A DNA stretch of 64,000 bases, from assembly GCA_033964015.1 (NCBI GenBank), contig CM066913.1, positions 3,598,169-3,662,168 on the forward strand, read 5' to 3'. A program made the position numbers and the translations under genes. The stretch comes from Scolanthus callimorphus. Lineage: Eukaryota > Cnidaria > Anthozoa > Actiniaria > Edwardsiidae. The notes below the pieces were generated by a model. That model was given only the letters and a program-made list of their open reading frames with translations. It was not told the origin of the DNA and searched no databases. Below, in pieces: positions 26,298 to 37,458 of this stretch (positions within the stretch are counted from its first letter, which is position 1; every line of letters starts with the position of its first letter).

Positions 26298-26513
26298 CAT
26301 TCTCGAACCCAGAGCTCCCCGGCTCGTAGCCTCGCGGGGGAGGCTCTGGTGACAGCCACTGACGCATGCGCGAGATTTAATACAGCTGAGAGAAAGACCT
26401 TTCAGCGCATGCTCCAACGCTCAAAATCAGCCAATCAGCGACGGCCCTCAAATGGATGTGACCAGAGCCTCCCCTACGAGCAGACGAGCCGGGGAGCTCT
26501 GGGTACGAGAACG
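26298..26513. mobile_element. Mutator-like MITE (family M1), copy 2, uninterrupted
   Basis: Termini CATTCTCGAACCCAGAGC and GCTCTGGGTACGAGAACG. The flanks CCGGCGGCC (26289-26297) and CTGGCGGCC (26514-26522) match at 8 of 9 bases. The sequence parallels 18096-18561 without the nested insertion. Confidence 0.78.
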
Positions 26514-26559
26514 CTGGCGGCCATGTTGTATTGAATTCTACGCCATGATGAAGAGAATG

Positions 26560-26702
26560 GGTCTTTTTCTTCTTTTGAGTATTTTTATTTTGTAAATGTA
26601 TAGGTTAATGACACACGGCTTACTTGTAAACCAGTATTTCTAGATTTTTAGCTGAATGTAATTACCGTGTATAAATAAAGTATTATTATTATATTATTAT
26701 TT
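26560..26702 (+). mobile_element. probable 3' end of a non-LTR retrotransposon
   Basis: A 3'-UTR-like sequence ends in GTATAAATAAAGTATTATTATT, the short tandem tail typical of CR1/L2-type LINEs. No coding part is attached. Confidence 0.4.
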
Positions 26703-28230
26703 TCCTGTGCAAAGCAATGGGTCTTCGGATTAAACATCCATTTTATCGGCTGATTATAAGAGCAATTTTCTCGATTGAATTTTAAATATTTTGATATTCA
26801 TTACAGTAAGAGAGATTTCTATACGTCGCATTCGTTTTTTAATATCGAACGAAAAAAATAACAAAGAAGCAAAGTGGCTGACATGCACAGCTCTTTCAAA
26901 AATCGCCAGACCTCCTCACACATCGCGCCGGCTAGTGGGTAGGCTCGAGTCGATTGTGCTAGTTAAACTGGCATATTATGCTAGTAGCACTGCTCGTTTT
27001 TTATCCAAATTATGCTCAAATTATGCTCGTTTTTCAAAATTATGCTACTTTTTTTCAATATTATGCTCGACAAAAAATGGGCAAAACAGTAAGAAAGGTG
27101 AGTTTTATTAACCTTTTATATTAATGAATCTCTTAGATGAGATAAGTAATACTGTGCGGGCTGCTTTAGTGGTTTTAAGTATCCGATCTCTAGCACTGTC
27201 AGCTCTTGGGTCCTTGCAAGGCCTGAAAGTTCTCAGGCTCTGCTTCGGGGGTGGAGGACGCCATTTTGTCACGTTGTCACACCTATGAGAGTGGGACTGG
27301 GAACAAGGTTTTCTAGACTTCCGGTTCCGGTTCTTCCCAACAAAACTAAAAAACTATCCCAACTAGGCCCTAGGGGGGCCCCCTAGATATCGCCGACCGT
27401 TTATTTGGAGAGCTTATTTTATGTCTGAAGTCAATTTATCATTTACGATACTACCGAAATCACTAAACTGCCGGCACCCTCGAAAATTCGATCGATCGTT
27501 TCAGTTTCGGTTCGCTCGTCTGGCTGTTTTGATCGATCCAAATGGTCACGTGACATTTAAATTTTTGTATCAAACAATGGAAAAAGCGTGTTTTTCCATG
27601 TTGGTACAAAATTTAAATGTCACACAGCAAATGGAATGTTCATCTACATTTTCTTTGAGGTTTGATGAAATGCGTTCATATGCATAACAATTAGGGCGCG
27701 CTTCGCGCGCAACAAAAGAGAAATTTCTGTAAATTGTCTTCCATTAGTTCAAACGGGGATCTGGTTACAGGGTGGGGGTAAGCTTTTTAGAACATCGATG
27801 TTATGTGGGGATTATTTTTGTATCGCCTTTTTAATGAGGGGGTTGCAAATTTGGGATGGGATGGACGGGGGGGGGGGGGTGCTTGTATGTTATTGCTATT
27901 CTTCTTTTTTTGGTCTTTAGTTTCATCTCTTTATTTATTTTCACAAATTACAATATGTATGTAATCTATATATAAACAAATAAAAATATTATTATAAAAA
28001 AAATTTGACTGCAATAAACATGTGACAAAATGTTTAAATGCCAACATAGGGAAATTAGCAGGGCTATTCCCCTCGTATCTCTTAAGAGGTTAAAATCAAG
28101 GGTTTTGGTATCTTTTACTGGGCTCTCTAACAAAGAGGCAAACCTCCCCTCTCCTAGTAACGACTAAAAAAAGAAATAGTCGTTCCTAGAGCCCTTGCTA
28201 TAACCACAAAAGCGTCAATCGACCAAGTAA
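26703..28230. other. no gene recognised; AT-rich repeats
   Basis: Contains ATTATGCT-type repeats at about 26980-27070 and a G-run at about 27868-27880. None of the short open frames shows a domain I can name. Confidence 0.5.
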
Positions 28231-28294
28231 AGTGGCATGCTTTGTCATGCATCAAAATTTGCTATATCCTTGTTGAGTGTTGAGTGAAAAGCTC

Positions 28295-28301
28295 TATAAA
28301 A
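28295..28301 (+). promoter_or_regulatory. TATA box of oxidase copy 1
   Basis: TATAAAA 32 bases upstream of the ATG. The block from about 28230 to the ATG is nearly identical to the block upstream of copy 2, so promoter and gene were duplicated together. The spacing implies a very short 5' leader. Confidence 0.5.
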
Positions 28302-28332
28302 TCAAATTGTAGTCATTACTGTAGTTGTTAGC

Positions 28333-31300
28333 ATGCGAATAGGAATCGTTGGCAGTGGAATTGCAGGACTCAGCGCTGCCTGGCTTCTAACATTACGGGG
28401 CCATGAGGTTCATCTGTACGAGAAACAGGAATCACTGGGGCTTGGAGCTCATTCGGTAGATGTCGGTAACTTCGGAGATGTTGTTGATGTCCCGGTTCGG
28501 TTTTTCCACGAAGGATTCTATCCTGAAATGCTCTGTCTTCTTCGATATGTTGGCATCGAAACTATGACAGCGAGTATGTCACCTTCAATACAGGTACAAC
28601 CCTTCCGTGCCGTGTTGCAATTTAATGCCCGAATTATGATATTTACATGTCCTATCATATAGAACTGAGACCCATATCACGTTAATATGGCTTAATAATA
28701 TCTTAAAGTAACCAGGATACGATGTGAAGAATTGCTCGAAAACTGGTAGCCTGCGTTGACAGCCGAACTAAGGGACTGTTCGTTAATTACGTCGCAGGGG
28801 GGGCTGGTGGTTTTATAGGGGGGGTAAATTTTACAGAACGTTGAAAAATTAGGGGGTAAATTTTTAGAACACGCGAAACTTTTGGGGGGTGCATTTCAGT
28901 GTCATGCAAATTTTCAACAGACTAGGTCACTGAGATTGAGTGCAATTGCGTGAAACGCAGAGCCCTGTATAAATCCGGAGTGTCCTAAGCCAACTAAAGC
29001 TTTCCTACTAAAGGTTTCTGTCGAACTTCTCCTCTCTTTTCTTGCCAGTTACAGCTTGTTCTACCGGTACATCCTCTTCAACAATCGTACTTAGTTTAGA
29101 CGTCATTTTGATGCTTACATTGTAGCTTAGTCAATTAGCGTGCAGGGGGAGGGGGGTAAAATTTCAAATAGCCGTTTTTCTAATGGGGTATAAATTGAAA
29201 CTACTTTTTTTGTAGGGGGGTAAGTTTTCACAAAACCTACGAGCAGAAAAAACCACCAGCCCCCCTGCGACGTAATTAACGAACAGTCCCTAACCTGGGT
29301 TGTTGACAGCCGAACTAACCTGGGTTGTTGACAGCCGAGAACTAACCCCTGGGTTGAGTCCTCAACGGACTCAACCCAGGTTAGTTCGGCTGTCAACGCA
29401 GGCTAGAAAACTGGTTGAGATATGAATTTTCAAAACGTAGCTTTCTGGCCAATTTCTTTTTTTTTTTACAAACAAACAATTCGTATGGGCAAAAACATCA
29501 AAACGAGGCTTGTAGCGCAAAATCATCAATTATATCTCGGTCGTATTATAGGCAGCACCTCTGATTACATTACAAAATACTCTCAGATACCGGGGGGGGG
29601 GGGGGGGGGGTCCAACAGAGCTCCAACTAACTTTCATACCCAAAAAAATACCTGAGTCATAAATTTTATACCCCCAAAAAATACATGCTTAATTCCGAAA
29701 TTTTTTAGTTCTTTTTCTTTGTAATCACCTGTGGTAGCCATGCCTGTCCCACTAAGTTTCCCATAACCCCTCAGCTTTTTCAACTCCCCAAAAATTACCA
29801 GGTAGAATTTTTTTGACTTGACACCTTTCTTATTGAAATGTTCTGCCATTCATGTTCAGTATTTTTGTTTTAAGGGCTGGGGGGGGCTGGCTGCACCCAT
29901 GAGGGAATAAAATATATATATATTGCAAATAAATAAATAAGTTTGTTATTTTAATTTTCCAGATCTATGGCCAGGACAGCCACTATGCAATGAGAAACCT
30001 GCTTGTGGGAAAATATGCTATTCCATTCATTAGGCCATGGCAACTCATAAAACACTTTAGATTGTACTTCACTATTATCAAAGATGTACTACGCTTCAAG
30101 AAAGCCTGTATCAACATGCGAGATGACAAGGTAATAGCCCGGGGAAGGGACTCCCATATTTTTGGGTCAGGGATGATTATTGTTGGAAATTTTCAGTTTC
30201 ACCCCTAAAAGATACCAAACATGGTGCGGGTCAAATAGTTTTGTTACCCTAAAAGATGAGACCTTATGTGCCAAGTAGGTGTGAAGTAGACAGGTAACAG
30301 GTAAAAGATACCCATCAAGAAATTCTGTGTTTGATTAAACTCCTACCTTTAATGTTGTCTAATTTATCGTCTTCTCGTTGAGTATGGTTTTTACACGGTT
30401 TTTAGAGCGCCATCATGAGAGAAAACAATTTGGACTATATTTCGGCCCTTACCAATCTCCCTTAAATTTATTGAAGATCAAGATCACCCCTAAAACAGCC
30501 CAAACTCCCTTGATTTTAACCCCTAAAAGATACAACGATCAGCCCAACCAAAAAATATGGGAGTAACCCAGGGGAGGGGGGGGGTAATCTGTTACAACGA
30601 ACACACTTAATAATAATAATTGATAATAATTAACACACACATGATAATAATAATTTATTGTTTCTCTTTACTTAACACTTTAACACTTTATTACTACTGT
30701 GCATACACACCTGTAACAGAGTTTTGTAAGTAATAAAGACTATCTGTATCTGTACACTTGTACTGAATATAAAGAGTATCAATCAGATTCCCACCAATAC
30801 AATGACTAACATAGCAATGGCAATGATAAATAACAACCTGCTTTTTCAATATCCAGTTACCAATATAAAAAATCTTAAGAGATTTGCAGCTCCAAACCCA
30901 TGTTTCACTAGTCCCCAGAGGGAGGGTGGAGGTGGGGGATGTACAATATTTCTGATGAGCACCCCCCCCCCCCCCCCCCCCCACACACACACTTTGAAAA
31001 CTGTCGTCTATGACTAAAGGGTTTTTTTAACTGGTTCCATTATTTGATTGATTGTAAAAGTTACATTTTATTCTCTTCCAGAGCTTACGTGGATCTCTCT
31101 CACAGATCTCCTTGGCTCAGTATGTCATCAAACATCAGTACTCAAAGGACTTCATTGATATGCTGCTCATTCCTTTGTTTGCTGGTAAGGCCTACTGTGG
31201 GACCCACAGCTCCTAATGGCACATGTTTCCTTCATCTTGCCTTTAAATTGGACCATTTTCCCCTTATCTGGCCTTATCTCGCCTTTCAATTGGATCATTC

Positions 31301-34300
31301 CCCCTTATCTGGCCTATGTCTCGCATAAACTCGTGGCGAGATAAGGCCCCTGAGAATAGGCCTCTGGTAGGCCATGCTTCCCTGATGTGCCTTTTCCCAT
31401 TCCGTCCTATAGAGCTCCCAGACTAATCTCGCCATGGGGAAGGGCCGGAAGTCTCTATAGAGCTGGTGATGGAAAGGACTCTTTTCTGACAAAAAATACG
31501 TATACCTTGAGCATAAAGTGTTATCACAGATTCTCAGCCGCTGTGTCAGAGTTTGTTGGCACTTGCTTCATTCACGGGGGTAGGGAGTGGCAATGTACTC
31601 TACCGTAGCGGCTGAGTTTAGGCTAAGTGAGGCCACAGCATGATCAGACCTTCCTCATGCTGAAGTAAAATAGCGTGCAGGAGTGAAAACTGTATCTGTA
31701 TCGACCGAACAGCTTTTCAGCCACCGGAAATAGCGAGATTCAAAACATGAGACCTGCAATGGACATATTAAGCATTGGGGAATTTTTCTGCCACTTTAGC
31801 TTGTACGCTAAATTATTAACATTTTAATTTTTGACTATGTTTTTAGATTTTTTTGAGATTTTTTTAACAGCCCCCCTCCCCCCCCCCCCCCCTTTCTCGT
31901 GAGATTTTCCCATACATTTACTGTATTTGCTGGAGGAAATTTGAACATTTTCGTCCCATGTTTTCACTATCCCCCCCCCCCCCCTACCAAACTTCCTGGC
32001 TATGCCCTGTTTAAAAATTGAAATTTCCTTGCCCCCGTGCTAGCTACGGCCCTGAATTGCAATTGGTGGCTGCGGCTGCGCAGTATATCATGTACCATCT
32101 GTGATCATAGATTGCGTTTGCTAGGCATGAGGTACTTCATCGTATACAACTTCTCTCATTTTGATTTTATTGCGTAGTTCGTGGAGGTGTTTAAAAGAGG
32201 GAGCAAATTCAAACATTGATAAATGACTCGATTATCAGCACGAAGTACACAGATGATATTGGATTGCTAAGCCCTTTGTGTTATCTTCTAAATTCATTTG
32301 GGCAAGCGCATTCCCTCTTAATCGTACCCCGGGGACCGGGCCATTTAGCTCTCAGACTATCCCCGCAGACCGAGGTGCTCACTGCCTATGCCCCGATAAT
32401 GCGCGAATGGGGTGTGCGGTGCTGTCAATAGTCACTTGTGCATTACGTGACATTTTAGACCTCAGGTTGCATATGGTAGATGCCAGGGGCGTAGCCAGGG
32501 CGAGGGCCAAGGGGGCCCTTTTTCAAAACCAAAAATACAGAAAATGTATAGCAGAAAACATTTAAGATATAGAGGAAAATTTTTTACGAAAAGCGCCTTG
32601 GGTACTTGTATCCCGCGCAGCCCAGTCACGCAACGCTTCCATCCCCCCCCCCCCCCCCTCCACTCCGTTGCGTGATTGTCACAAAGTACGGACTGTGCGG
32701 GAGACTACCTGGGACCCTTCCTATCAAAAATCATGGCTAATCCTTCGGGAGAGGTTTCATGGCTCCATGCTTAACTTCTCTCTAGTGATAACGACGAGCT
32801 CGGCGCAGAACGTTCGAGAATACCCCATCACTGTCGTTATGGATTACATGGATACACTTTGGCTCTCAGGACAGACCACACGGCGCATGTCTCCTGGAAC
32901 AAGAACAGCTGGTGACATATTGAGCGAGGTATCATTTTGAGGAAAGTTAATATATAATAGCTCACAATCTATTTCTAGCTCTTGCTTCTGTTTCATTCTG
33001 TTCGGCCATGTGACAACATGCACCTTCTTCTCGGTGATGTCGATCAAACACAGAAAAATGCAAATAGTGCTTTTACACCTTATTCTTAACGCCATCCGTT
33101 CCCTAGCTTAGCGCAGCACGGAATGCGCCCTCCTGTCTTCTCCGGTTTCTCTTGAGCGTCTATACCCTCAAATTAAGCCCGGGCTGTTGTGTGTAGATTT
33201 GCGATTTTTAGACTGTTTTGTGGTTCTTATACCTCCCCAATGCTCCCTTCAAACAGTCATTATTAATATTGATAATATGCACGTACATATAACATCGGTG
33301 ATTTCGTATGGCTGTGAAAAATAGCCCGACAAAGTTGTGGCGCGCCGCGACCGTACCGCGACTACGCGACTTCATTCCGTATCTACAGCAGGCCAAAGCA
33401 GACCAGGTTCCGTGTCGCGCCGTGTCGCGGCACTTTTCACTGCCGCCTATAAGAAATCTGCTCTATTCGACAGAACGTGAAGGTCAAACACACAGGCATC
33501 ACCGTACGTAGTATTGAGCCCAACAGAAACGAGAAAGGTGAACTGGTCAGCGTTGCTATACTTGCCAATGGGCTTCCTGTGGAACACTTTGATCACGTGA
33601 TTGTTGCTACGCAAGCCAATCAGGCGGCCAGACTGCTACTTCATCACGTGCTGATCACGTGGAGGTACTCAGATCGTTCAAGTATGTGTGGAGCGAGATG
33701 GTAGTTCATAGCGATGAGGTAACAAAATGATCATAATATAAATGATCACGTGTATATCTTGTATGCGGCATTTATTTATTTTATTTTCTTCCTTTAGCGT
33801 TTGATGCCACTTGATCGAGCTAACTGGTCTCTTGGCAACTTTTTCATCCAACCCAACTGCCCTGAAACAAAAGCATCTGATAGTTCAAGCAATGGAAACG
33901 CTTATAAAGGAAAAGACGAGCGTAACGACGATGCACTGAGTGAGAAGGGCCTTGATATCAAATGTCATTCCAATGGGTCCTATTATGAGGGTGTTCCAGA
34001 CTGTTCCTCAGGAGGTGCCCTGATGTGCACTATTTGGCAAAATGTGGCCCAGCCTCTGAAAATGGACCAACAAGCTGGAGGTGTGGGTTTCCTGTGTTTC
34101 AAACCTGGAATCCTTGGGTTCAACCTCGGCCCGAGAAAGTCCTGGTAAGAACTGAATGTTTTTAGAACTACAACACAAGATTTTGCGCTCTTCTGTGTCT
34201 ACTTACTTCCCTCTTGATCATTGGCCAATGCTTGAATTAGCCGAAAATTTGGATCAACTCCCGTATCTAGCCGGAATTCACAGCTTGTTCGACTTGTTGT

Positions 34301-35665
34301 TCTAGCGAATTTTTAAAATAGTTTTCGTGCAATCGGGGGACACTATTAGTTTTTTTATAGGTGAAGGTTTGTCGTCCTATTTTGAAAAGCTAAATGATAT
34401 AAAGGACAAGGATATTAGAGAAACAGTTAAGATCAGGCAGCTTTTTAAGCTTCTGATTGGACCACCCTGAGTTTTGATAATAAATAAAGGTTTCTATCTA
34501 TCTATGCTGCGTCCATTGTTGGGGAGGAGCTATTTCACCAAGAACATGTTGGTGACACTATGGGTACGCATTTCGTGTGAGTTATGTATCTTACCTGCAG
34601 GGGAGGAGAATTCTCATTATGAACTTGTTCGAGTCGTGTTTTGAACCCCTGCATTTGTTTTTTTCTCAGCCTAATGGGTACCACTATTTTGAGCGACCAG
34701 TCGTTACGATAAACACAGAGAGGGCACTGGAACAGCTGGAGGCCATACAAGGTCAAGACAATATCTGGTGGGTTGAGTCTTGCACCTCACTGAAAAATAT
34801 TCATCCAATCACATGCCGTGACTGAAATAACTGATCAGTGGTTCAGCTCTGCCGCTGCGGCGCTGCGGTGCGGATAAGGCACGGAACAATGGCACGGAAT
34901 AATGGAACGGAACGCAGGCTGCCGTACAGTCATGCGATATCTGCCATATATGCCTTGCATTTTTAAAATGCAAGGCACATTTTGATTTTGGTATCAGGTT
35001 TTTTTTTCAGGCATTTCAAGTGATTTAAAGGGGCTCTCGCACGCTTGCGGGCCGCTTCTCTGACAAGAAATAGCTCAAATCGCAATCCAATTCCATCCTC
35101 TTTATAACAAGTCAAAACAACCTAGAATTTGTATAACACTTGAAAGGTTTTTCTAATCTGGAGAATTATTTTGATTACTACGGGCAATTGTACATGTGTT
35201 TTTATGGTTACAATTTTACTTATTTTATGTCCACGGTGGACGAATATTAAGCGTGCGAGTGCCCCTTTAAGACAGTAGTAGTACCAAATATATGTAGATC
35301 TACCGCACGGCGCCATCACAAAGCTGACTACTAACTTATTCTTAAATAGGCTTTGCGACAAAGACAACGACAGTTTATTTTATTTTTGTGGCTGCATGAA
35401 GTTTAACCACACGAACCTCCTTAACGGTGATCACAAAACATTTTGTCTTTCTCTTGGCAGGTTTATTGGCGCATATGCTCTGCCAGGAGTGCCTCTACTA
35501 GAAAACGCGGCAAACAGCGGGCTCATAGTGGCAGAAACATTAACCGATCAGCAGCGTCCTTGGAGAGAGAAGAGCTCTTATGAACCCGAGATGCGTACTG
35601 TAGTGAAACAGCCAGTTTGGCTACGACGTCAGAGACGGTTCTTTTTGGGCTCTTCGCGTTATTAG
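28333..35665 (+). CDS. FAD-dependent amine-oxidase-like protein, copy 1 (eight exons, frame-broken)
   Basis: A predicted flavin oxidoreductase of the COG2907 NAD/FAD-binding type; the substrate is unknown. Exons: 28333-28593, 29963-30130, 31082-31184, 32786-32928, 33474-33718, 33798-34144, 34670-34767, 35461-35665. The N-terminus has the Rossmann motif GIVGSGIAGLSAAWLL and YEKQESLGLGAHSVDV. Later blocks RFFHEGFYPEM, VIVATQANQAARLL and FIGAYALPGVPLLENAANSG fit the family. Frame problems: an 11-bp tandem duplication in exon 5 (about 33634-33655), a 2-nt excess in exon 6 near 34078-34085, and a shift in exon 8 that puts a hydrophobic C-terminal tail (35638-35724) out of frame. About 20 residues that bacterial relatives have between exons 4 and 5 were not found. 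It is probably a decaying copy, although assembly indels could mimic this. Copy 2 lies downstream on the same strand. Confidence 0.75.
28748..29404. mobile_element. foldback element hosting a nested MITE
   Basis: AGCCTGCGTTGACAGCCGAA (28748 onward) and its reverse complement ending at 29404 form 24-bp inverted ends. Internal tandem units like AACCTGGGTTGTTGACAGCC lie on the right. It is in intron 1 of oxidase copy 1. Confidence 0.6.
28772..29290. mobile_element. 519-bp Harbinger-like MITE (TAA duplication)
   Basis: GGGACTGTTCGTTAATTACG and its reverse complement bound the element. TAA flanks both ends (28769-28771, 29291-29293), as for PIF/Harbinger elements. It is nested in the foldback element. 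Confidence 0.75.
29592..29690. repeat. G-run followed by ACCCAAAAAAATAC-type repeats
   Basis: A run of about 18 G then imperfect ATACCCAAAAAAATAC units. The same units recur at 63040-63350. Confidence 0.6.
30138..30582. mobile_element. hAT-like MITE of the ACTCCCATATTTTT family, abutting a splice donor
   Basis: Inverted ends GGGACTCCCATATTTTT and AAAAATATGGGAGT, interior CACCCCTAAAAGATACC. The flanks GGTAATAG (30130-30137) and GGTAATCT (30583-30590) resemble an 8-bp duplication that overlaps the 5' splice donor of exon 2. The younger relative is at 40200-40653. Confidence 0.65.
31860..32012 (-). mobile_element. repeat with CTGGCTATGCC ends (reverse of 60840-60995)
   Basis: Contains a C-run, ATTTTCCCATACATTTACTG, TTCGTCCCATGTTTTCACTA, another C-run and CTGGCTATGCC. 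This is the reverse complement of the repeat at 60.84-60.99 kb. It lies in intron 3 of copy 1. Confidence 0.6.
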
Positions 35666-36345
35666 TAACACTAGCAGTCGGCCTAGCGTGTTTGGCTGTT
35701 TATACCTTGCTTGGATTATTTTAGATGTAAAAAAGCACTGTGGGTTCTCAAGACAAAAATCTGTAGACAGAGGGGGGGGGGGGGTGTACTTCGCTTGATA
35801 TAGGGTGAGTATGTGCTGCTGCGACTTCAAAATGCGCACCCCGTTTTTAACTCGTGCAACTCGTAGCAACAGCCAAAGAGTTATCGTGGTGACTCGATGT
35901 CACTCACTCACTCACTTTGCACTGATCCTACGTTAGCACGATATTAGCATAATTTATGCTGAGTCATCCATCCAATCCCGCGGGACGCCCGCTAGCCGCT
36001 GTCCTCAAGCTACGGGATCAACCGAGTCATCTGCGGGACTAAAACTCAAGGTCATTTCTCTGTTACCCTTTGTGCAAAGGTTGTCACGGGCAAATCAACT
36101 GAGATGAGCTATGCCTTCGTCAAAGTATATATACTACAGATTGTCACTATTTATTCATGTGGGAGCTTCACCAAGAAACTGTTTGTTTTAAAGCAGCTTG
36201 ATGTTTATATTAGCTCTGATCTCTCCTGAAATATCCATATTGACCACATTGTAAAGAAAGCCAGTAAACGTTTATACGCATTGAGGGTGCTTAGGAAAGC
36301 TGGTGTCCAGCCTACTGACCTAGTCATATATTGTTCTATCGTCAG

Positions 36346-36773
36346 GTGCACAAAACGGATCTGTTCCGCAAAATATCTGTTCCGCAGCCCTTTCTCTTGC
36401 TGGCTGGGAAAATTTTGATTAAGTGATCTCCTGGGAAAAAAAATTCTGAGAATGATCTGCTGCGAAATTTTTTTTTCAAGTTTTTCTGACGAAAAAATTG
36501 TGTGTGGCGATAATTTTCTGCTGTTGGCCTCTTTCTTCCTTTTTTCCGTGGTTATTTTCATCAAATGACGACCTACAATCCCGATTTTAATCCCCTGGCC
36601 CTGGCTGGCAACCACGTTGCTGGCTGGGAAAAATTTGAGCAATGGTTCTGCTGGACGATAAATTTTCCCAGCAACTTTTAAAACTCATTTTAAACTGAAC
36701 AGAAACACCAGCAAACACCAAAATAAGCCATTTAAACACATTTAAGGAGGGGGTGCTCGTTGTGTGCCCCCGT
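36346..36773. mobile_element. insertion in the LINE relic, near-perfect 8-bp duplication
   Basis: ATCGTCAG (36338-36345) and ATCGTTAG (36774-36781) flank it. The ends share a weak GCACA/TGTGC similarity. The LINE frame resumes after it. Confidence 0.5.
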
Positions 36774-36844
36774 ATCGTTAGATCTGTATTAGAGAGTATG
36801 CTCTATTGCCTGATTACCTAGCTGACCTTCTAGCTGTGTGTAGA

Positions 36845-37243
36845 AAGGGGGGGTTCTTCGCATGTCGACCTGATAGGGGTGCTCGTCGTATTTTTTAGGG
36901 GTCAAAATAGACTCTCAGGTATTTTTTAGGGGGTATCGGAGACACATTGTAGCTTTCACTAATAAATGGTATTTTAGGGGTACGCAAATGAATGACTAAG
37001 GGTCACAAACCAAGTAAAATGTTTTCTTCTTTCTTTGTTCATTTATAGCTCTAAAATAAGCTTGTTTTGAGATTAAAAACAATAAACAATAACAAAAAAG
37101 GTTTATTGTTGGGTTTTTTTAGGGGTCATTTTGTTTTTAAGGTATTTTTTAGGGGTTGGATCTTTATGTCCTGGTATTTTTTAGGGTATATTTTCAGATG
37201 TCCTGAGCATCCCTATCACTCTTACATGGGAGAACCCCCCCTG
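36845..37243. mobile_element. insertion with GGGGGGGTTCT inverted ends
   Basis: GGGGGGGTTCT near the left and AGAACCCCCCC near the right. The interior repeats TATTTTTTAGGGG. The boundaries are approximate. Confidence 0.5.
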
Positions 37244-37458
37244 GGGTTAATTATTTTCCCAATGATGACCACGCCACCATTCTAAATAGAACTGGGTTTA
37301 AGTCTCTCTCTGATCGGCGGGAGGACATTTGTAAGGAGTTTGTAGCTAAAGCCAGAGTGTCTATCCTTCCAAGGGGATCTGAGGTCAGCCACAACTATTC
37401 GCTTAGGTCTGGCTCTCAACGTGTGGACAAATATAAGGGTCCACTGATAGACTCAACA

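Noticed and set aside
32668..32940. Reading the whole 90-aa ORF as an exon of the oxidase
   Set aside because: A clear acceptor (CTCTCTAG) at 32785 and a GT donor at 32929 limit the coding part to 32786-32928. The upstream part is intron, although it happens to be open.
34577..34669. Extending exon 7 of copy 1 upstream through the open frame
   Set aside because: The start at 34670 after TTTCTCAG gives the better family join (PRPEKVL to PNGYHYFERP). The extension has no family match, although it is in frame.
36205..36642. 145-aa minus-strand ORF
   Set aside because: It runs antisense across the LINE relic and an insertion, with no family resemblance.
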